DNA of 64,000 bases from an uncultured Clostridia bacterium. Lineage in GTDB: Bacteria > Bacillota > Clostridia > Christensenellales > Borkfalkiaceae. Below the pieces are notes generated by a model that was not told the DNA's origin, did no database searches, and saw nothing but the letters and a program-made list of their open reading frames with translations. Of the stretch, positions 60,544-64,000 are shown in pieces; within the stretch, counting starts at the first letter, position 1, and the number at the start of each line of letters is the position of its first letter. The stretch is from NCBI GenBank assembly GCA_944367535.1, contig CALVWQ010000002.1, forward strand, positions 46,817 through 110,816, read 5' to 3'. Both the position numbers and the translations under genes were made by a program.

Positions 60544-62656
60544 GAAAATTGCAAATATTTCTATAACAATTTTAATAACTCTAACCATCATTTTATTGAG
60601 CGTTGTTACTTTTAATAAATCGTGGTTAAGGCTGTTTGAAACTTTTACGGATTTTGGCAGTTCTATAAGCTATTATTTCTGTAAGATTTTAGGCATTGAA
60701 TCGGACACTGTCCCCACTGTTACGTCCTATTCGGGCATCTTTGAGTGGAACGGATTTTTGCCGGATAGTTCGGTTAAATTCAAGGCATATATTAGTGAAT
60801 TTTTTAGTCTATTTTGTAGCAAGGAAAACTTTGGCTTATGGTTTGACAATTTAACAGATGGATTACTTGTATTTTTGAAGATTATAGTATTAGGTTTTCC
60901 GTGTTTTATATTAGTCTTAATACTAATGCAAAAATTACGCTCAAAACGAAATAATAACTATAATAAAGACACTGTTCCACTACGTTGTTTTAAGTGGGTT
61001 TTGGCTAAAATATTTACTCCCGTTATACGATTTATACGACAATTTATTGACTTTATAAAAGATAACGATTGGATATTTATTGTCTGGTGTATTACCGTTG
61101 GAATAATGCTAAATTTAGGTAGTATTATCGTAGGATTTTTTGCCTATTATTTCTACTTTACTGTATCGTTTGACGTTGTAAATTTATGGGTGCAATTAAG
61201 TAAACTCATTATAGATTTGCAGGTGGCATTAAAGACCGTTCCATTGTGGCTTTGGCTGATTATCGGATACATAGTTTTTGATACACTTAGACATAAGCGT
61301 GCAAGGCAAAAATTACAAAGATTTGAGGCAAGAAATTGTGGTTTTATAAGCGATCTACCGATAGTTTCTATGACTTGTGGTTCTATGGGTAAGAAAAAGA
61401 CTACAATTATCACGGATATGGCTCTATCTCAGGCAGTAATGTTCCGCAACAAAGCATTAGAATTATTACAAAATAACGATATGAAATTTCCTTATTTTTC
61501 GTGGATTTTGTTTGAGAAAGACCTAAGAAATTGTATGGAATACGGAACGGTTTATAACCTTGCAACCGTTAAAGAATGGGTTAAGAAAAAACGAGAAAGA
61601 TTTGAAAAAAACGGCTGTCCAGAATTACGACTTTACGGATATGACATAGACAGGTATGGATTGAGTTATGACGACGGGTTGCGTATATGGTATTTGTTTG
61701 ACGTTTTATCTACTTATGCACAGTTGTATTTCATATATGTTATCGAGTGCAGCCTTATTGTTTCAAACTATTCAATTCGAGAAGATAATATCTTCTTGGA
61801 CGAAGGTAATTTTCCTATTTGGATATCTAATTTCTTTCCCGAACAAACGGCGCAAGAAGGCAATCACGCCCATATTCTTGACTTCGATATATTACGTCTT
61901 GGCAAGAAAGTTATTGAGAATAATCCAAACAACGGTAGCTTTGAATTTGGCGTAGTTGTAATATCAGAAGTCGGCAAGGAACGAGGTAATAATTTAGAGT
62001 TAAAAGATATCAAAAAAACGACGGAAGAAACAAATCAAAAGAACGATCTATTTAATTCGTGGTTAAAGATGTGTAGGCACTCTGCAACGGTAGATAATTA
62101 CCCCTTCATAAAGGTTTTTACGGACGAGCAACGCCCTGAATCTTGGGGTGCAGATGCCAGAGATTTGGCTGATATTGTCAATATCGCTGCATCTAGCCGT
62201 CAAAGGACTGCATTACCATTCTACACCATTGAAGAAATGCTTTCCGAGTGGATTTTTAACGGCTTTATTAACCTGTATTACGACTTTAGATTTAGGCGAG
62301 GGGATAATACGCTTTCTATGTACTTACTAAAGAGTATAACTGCTTGGGTTTATAAGCGAAATGCAAGACTTTATAATAAATACGGGTTCTCTATTTCAAG
62401 TATTGAAAAAGAACGTGGAACAATGGACGGAAAAATTGAAAAGAAAAAGTATTACGTAATGAATAAAAAGATTTATAGTAGGAGGTTTTCAACAGACTGT
62501 TTTAGTGATTATTTTAATGATATGGCAAAGAAAACAAAAATCGGGCTTAATGACTATATAGAATATGCTACGGAAAAAGCCACAGCTGACGAATTAAAGA
62601 TGCAGAATAGTTATTTCATCAACGCACTTTATAAGAACGCAGGCTCTAACCCATAG
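60521..62656 (+). CDS. Zot-like ATPase with four N-terminal membrane helices (assembly motor of element 2)
   Basis: The 711-residue frame begins with no good ATG. TTG at 60521, GTG at 60527 or a CTG near 60536 behind GGAGGTGA are the options. About four hydrophobic helices (11-30, 116-137, 184-214, 239-255) precede the motor domain. Walker A is GSMGKKKT (287-294), where Lys replaces the usual Gly before the catalytic Lys. A Walker B-like strand is FGVVVISEVGKE, and FIKVFTDEQRPE shares the DEQR motif with the element 1 ATPase. About twice the length of normal pI. Context favours virion export; a conjugation-type motor is the alternative. Confidence 0.72.
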   Translation: MEVIFLAKKIANISITILITLTIILLSVVTFNKSWLRLFETFTDFGSSISYYFCKILGIESDTVPTVTSYSGIFEWNGFLPDSSVKFKAYISEFFSLFCSKENFGLWFDNLTDGLLVFLKIIVLGFPCFILVLILMQKLRSKRNNNYNKDTVPLRCFKWVLAKIFTPVIRFIRQFIDFIKDNDWIFIVWCITVGIMLNLGSIIVGFFAYYFYFTVSFDVVNLWVQLSKLIIDLQVALKTVPLWLWLIIGYIVFDTLRHKRARQKLQRFEARNCGFISDLPIVSMTCGSMGKKKTTIITDMALSQAVMFRNKALELLQNNDMKFPYFSWILFEKDLRNCMEYGTVYNLATVKEWVKKKRERFEKNGCPELRLYGYDIDRYGLSYDDGLRIWYLFDVLSTYAQLYFIYVIECSLIVSNYSIREDNIFLDEGNFPIWISNFFPEQTAQEGNHAHILDFDILRLGKKVIENNPNNGSFEFGVVVISEVGKERGNNLELKDIKKTTEETNQKNDLFNSWLKMCRHSATVDNYPFIKVFTDEQRPESWGADARDLADIVNIAASSRQRTALPFYTIEEMLSEWIFNGFINLYYDFRFRRGDNTLSMYLLKSITAWVYKRNARLYNKYGFSISSIEKERGTMDGKIEKKKYYVMNKKIYSRRFSTDCFSDYFNDMAKKTKIGLNDYIEYATEKATADELKMQNSYFINALYKNAGSNP

Positions 62657-62693
62657 AAGTTAAATCCAAAGCCTGCGTCAAAGGAGGTTTACA

Positions 62694-63740
62694 ATGGCGT
62701 ATGGCGAAACTAAAGTATATTTCGATGGCAGTCATTATATTGCAATACCGCATACGACTCGTCCATCAAGAAAACGCAGAAAACCTATCGAGGAAACGAT
62801 AACGGTTTTCGATGATGTAATTGAGCCTGAACAGGAAGATAGCACGCCCTCTGAATTAGAAGACGTGCTTATTCCCGTTGAAGATTTAGAGGCTCAAATT
62901 AACGATGAAAATAAACCTAAAATAGATAAAGAAACGACTGACAATGAAAAGCCTAAAATTGGGCGACAAATGACGAAAAAGGAACTGTTTGAAGAAGTAT
63001 ATCAAGCAACACAATTTATGCGAAAAAAGCAAAGAATAAGCCGATTATTTGATGCTTTAAGACCGTACTTTGACACAGACGAAAAAACGAAGAATTATGT
63101 AAATACAAATATGGAACGTAAACAAAGAAACCTTATATGTAGGCGTATTAGAATGACACGAAAGGCTAACTTGCAGCAGTTTAATTATTTTGTTACCTTT
63201 ACTTACGATGATGCAAAACATACAGAAGAAACTTTCAAGAAAACTTTGAAGAAAGCATTGGCGAATCTAACGAATAGAAAAGGTTGGAAATATATGGGTG
63301 TATGGGAAAGATCACCTAAAAAGAAACGTCTTCACTTTCACGGTATATTTTATATTCCTGATGGCACGATGCCGGGATTGCTTTGCACACGTAGAGATTA
63401 TAACTTTAATAAAAGACAAATGGTAGAAACATATAGTTGCTCCTATTTCGAGCAGAATTTTGGAAGGAATGATTTTGAATTTATAGAAGATGATACGGTA
63501 AAAAGATTTGCACTTGGATATATTATGAAATATATTGAAAAATCTGGAGAGAAAGTTGTTTTTTCAAAAGGATTACCACAATTTTTTATTTCGGATATTA
63601 TGGACGATGATATTGTATGCACTATAGGTATGGAAGATAAAAAGCTCCTCCTGTTTGACGATTTTGGTTGTTGGGACGAAGGTTGCTACATGGGGCAAGT
63701 AAGCCCTACAGTCATAGCACAGCTCCGAAAATCTAACTGA
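62694..63740 (+). CDS. rep: rolling-circle replication initiator (HUH Rep, G2P-like)
   Basis: Nicks one strand at the origin to start rolling-circle replication. The 348 residues begin with an acidic disordered arm (1-90). The catalytic domain has FVTFTYDD (166-173, motif I), KKRLHFHGIFYIP with His-Phe-His at 214-216 (motif II) and GYIMKYIEKS with the nucleophile Tyr276 or Tyr280 and Lys279 (motif III). This is the pattern of Reps of filamentous phages, microviruses and small plasmids. GGAGG precedes the ATG, 38 bases after the ATPase gene. A hairpin cluster follows directly, the probable origin. Confidence 0.87.
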   Translation: MAYGETKVYFDGSHYIAIPHTTRPSRKRRKPIEETITVFDDVIEPEQEDSTPSELEDVLIPVEDLEAQINDENKPKIDKETTDNEKPKIGRQMTKKELFEEVYQATQFMRKKQRISRLFDALRPYFDTDEKTKNYVNTNMERKQRNLICRRIRMTRKANLQQFNYFVTFTYDDAKHTEETFKKTLKKALANLTNRKGWKYMGVWERSPKKKRLHFHGIFYIPDGTMPGLLCTRRDYNFNKRQMVETYSCSYFEQNFGRNDFEFIEDDTVKRFALGYIMKYIEKSGEKVVFSKGLPQFFISDIMDDDIVCTIGMEDKKLLLFDDFGCWDEGCYMGQVSPTVIAQLRKSN

Positions 63741-64000
63741 TGTGCTGTAAACGTTTACTATAAGGTTTGAAAATACAACCTTCCGCCGACGAGAAAAATG
63801 GGCCGATTTGCAAGCGGTTTAGCGCAAACGCCCATTCTCGGCGGCGTTGCATTTCCTTATGTCGTTTTGGTAATCAGTTTAGGTATGGGGCGTGTGCTTG
63901 TCTGGCGGAGCGAAGCGACGCCACTTGTATCAAGACTGTGACATATTTTTATGGACACTGAAACCAGTTAACGTTAAAATTAATATTTAAAGTTTAATTA
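63741..64000 (+). other. hairpin-rich gap after rep, candidate rolling-circle origin
   Basis: A long branched hairpin spans 63784-63846. CGCCGACGAG and ATGGGC on the left face GCCCAT and CTCGGCGGCG on the right with small bulges, closed by an inner stem TTTGC/GCAAA around AAGCGGTTTAGC. A second hairpin TGGCG/CGCCA is at 63903-63923. A short frame across it (63767-63961) is most likely not a gene. Confidence 0.6.

Larger units (their letters stand above)
47705..64000. mobile_element. element 2: integrated inovirus-like genome downstream of tRNA-Arg(CCT), continuing past the window
   Basis: From the tRNA 3' end the region changes to visibly more AT-rich DNA. It carries a tyrosine integrase with small DNA-binding partners, an AAA_14 ATPase, a LexA-like repressor, several small early genes, two large exported anchored proteins, a Zot-like ATPase and a rolling-circle Rep. 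No tail, capsid, portal or terminase genes are seen. The expected right repeat of the tRNA 3' end is not in the window, so the end is beyond 64000 and the element exceeds 16 kb, large for a filamentous phage; part of it (50.6-51.9 kb) may be cargo. Phage identity is inferred from gene content. Confidence 0.75.

Noticed and set aside
63767-63961. 64-codon forward frame after rep
   Set aside because: Covers both hairpins of the candidate origin and has no ribosome site or plausible protein character.

Overview
The window looks like a chromosome segment of a low-to-moderate GC Clostridia-type Firmicute (Bacillota), perhaps an uncultured gut lineage. The evidence is rny (RNase Y), an NfnAB-type flavin/iron-sulfur pair, hrcA-grpE-dnaK-dnaJ-prmA-mtaB in one CIRCE-controlled operon, rpsU, rubredoxin, and TTGACA-17-TATAAT promoters with strong GGAGG ribosome binding sites. 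TGA, TAA and TAG all act as stops. The assignment rests on gene content and order only.

Core chromosome occupies 1-15150, 23521-47704 and the spaces between. From the left: rny; a standalone GMP synthetase subunit (guaA type); nfnA-nfnB; a MarR regulator beside a decayed ABC transporter; tRNA-Val; a UMF1-type permease with a zinc-dependent phospholipase; csoR with an EamA exporter; an arsR with a broken ArsP-like permease; tRNA-Leu; a DUF11 surface protein with a frameshifted end; mgsA. After the first inserted element come six tRNA genes, a phosphoglucomutase/phosphomannomutase, a metal-responsive module (SmtB/ArsR regulator, split HMA protein, Zn/Cd-type P-ATPase), a HAD hydrolase, a DUF1538 / PII-like / S26-peptidase / proA cluster, rubredoxin, the heat-shock operon, hinT, a neurotransmitter:sodium symporter, rpsU, a nitroreductase and an unpaired MazF.

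Two mobile elements are the most unusual content. Element 1 (about 15154-23565; 8,367 bp between 45-bp direct repeats) sits in the 3' part of tRNA-Lys(CTT). It carries a tyrosine integrase, a CI-like repressor with three palindromic operators, small DUF proteins, two tiny membrane proteins, two secreted proteins with C-terminal anchors, a Zot-like P-loop ATPase and a winged-helix protein. Element 2 starts at the 3' end of tRNA-Arg(CCT) at 47704 and runs past the right edge. It has an integrase with three small DNA-binding proteins, an AAA_14/DUF4143 ATPase, a LexA-like repressor, small early genes, two large secreted membrane-anchored proteins, a second Zot-like ATPase with N-terminal membrane helices, and a rolling-circle Rep with an HUH motif followed by hairpins that could be the replication origin.

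Taken together, both elements look like integrated filamentous-phage (inovirus-like) genomes of a Gram-positive host. They are strongly diverged from each other. Their ATPases share an unusual order (membrane helices before the P-loop) and a DEQR motif. Major coat proteins are only guessed, no recognised replication protein is visible in element 1, and the right end of element 2 is outside the window.
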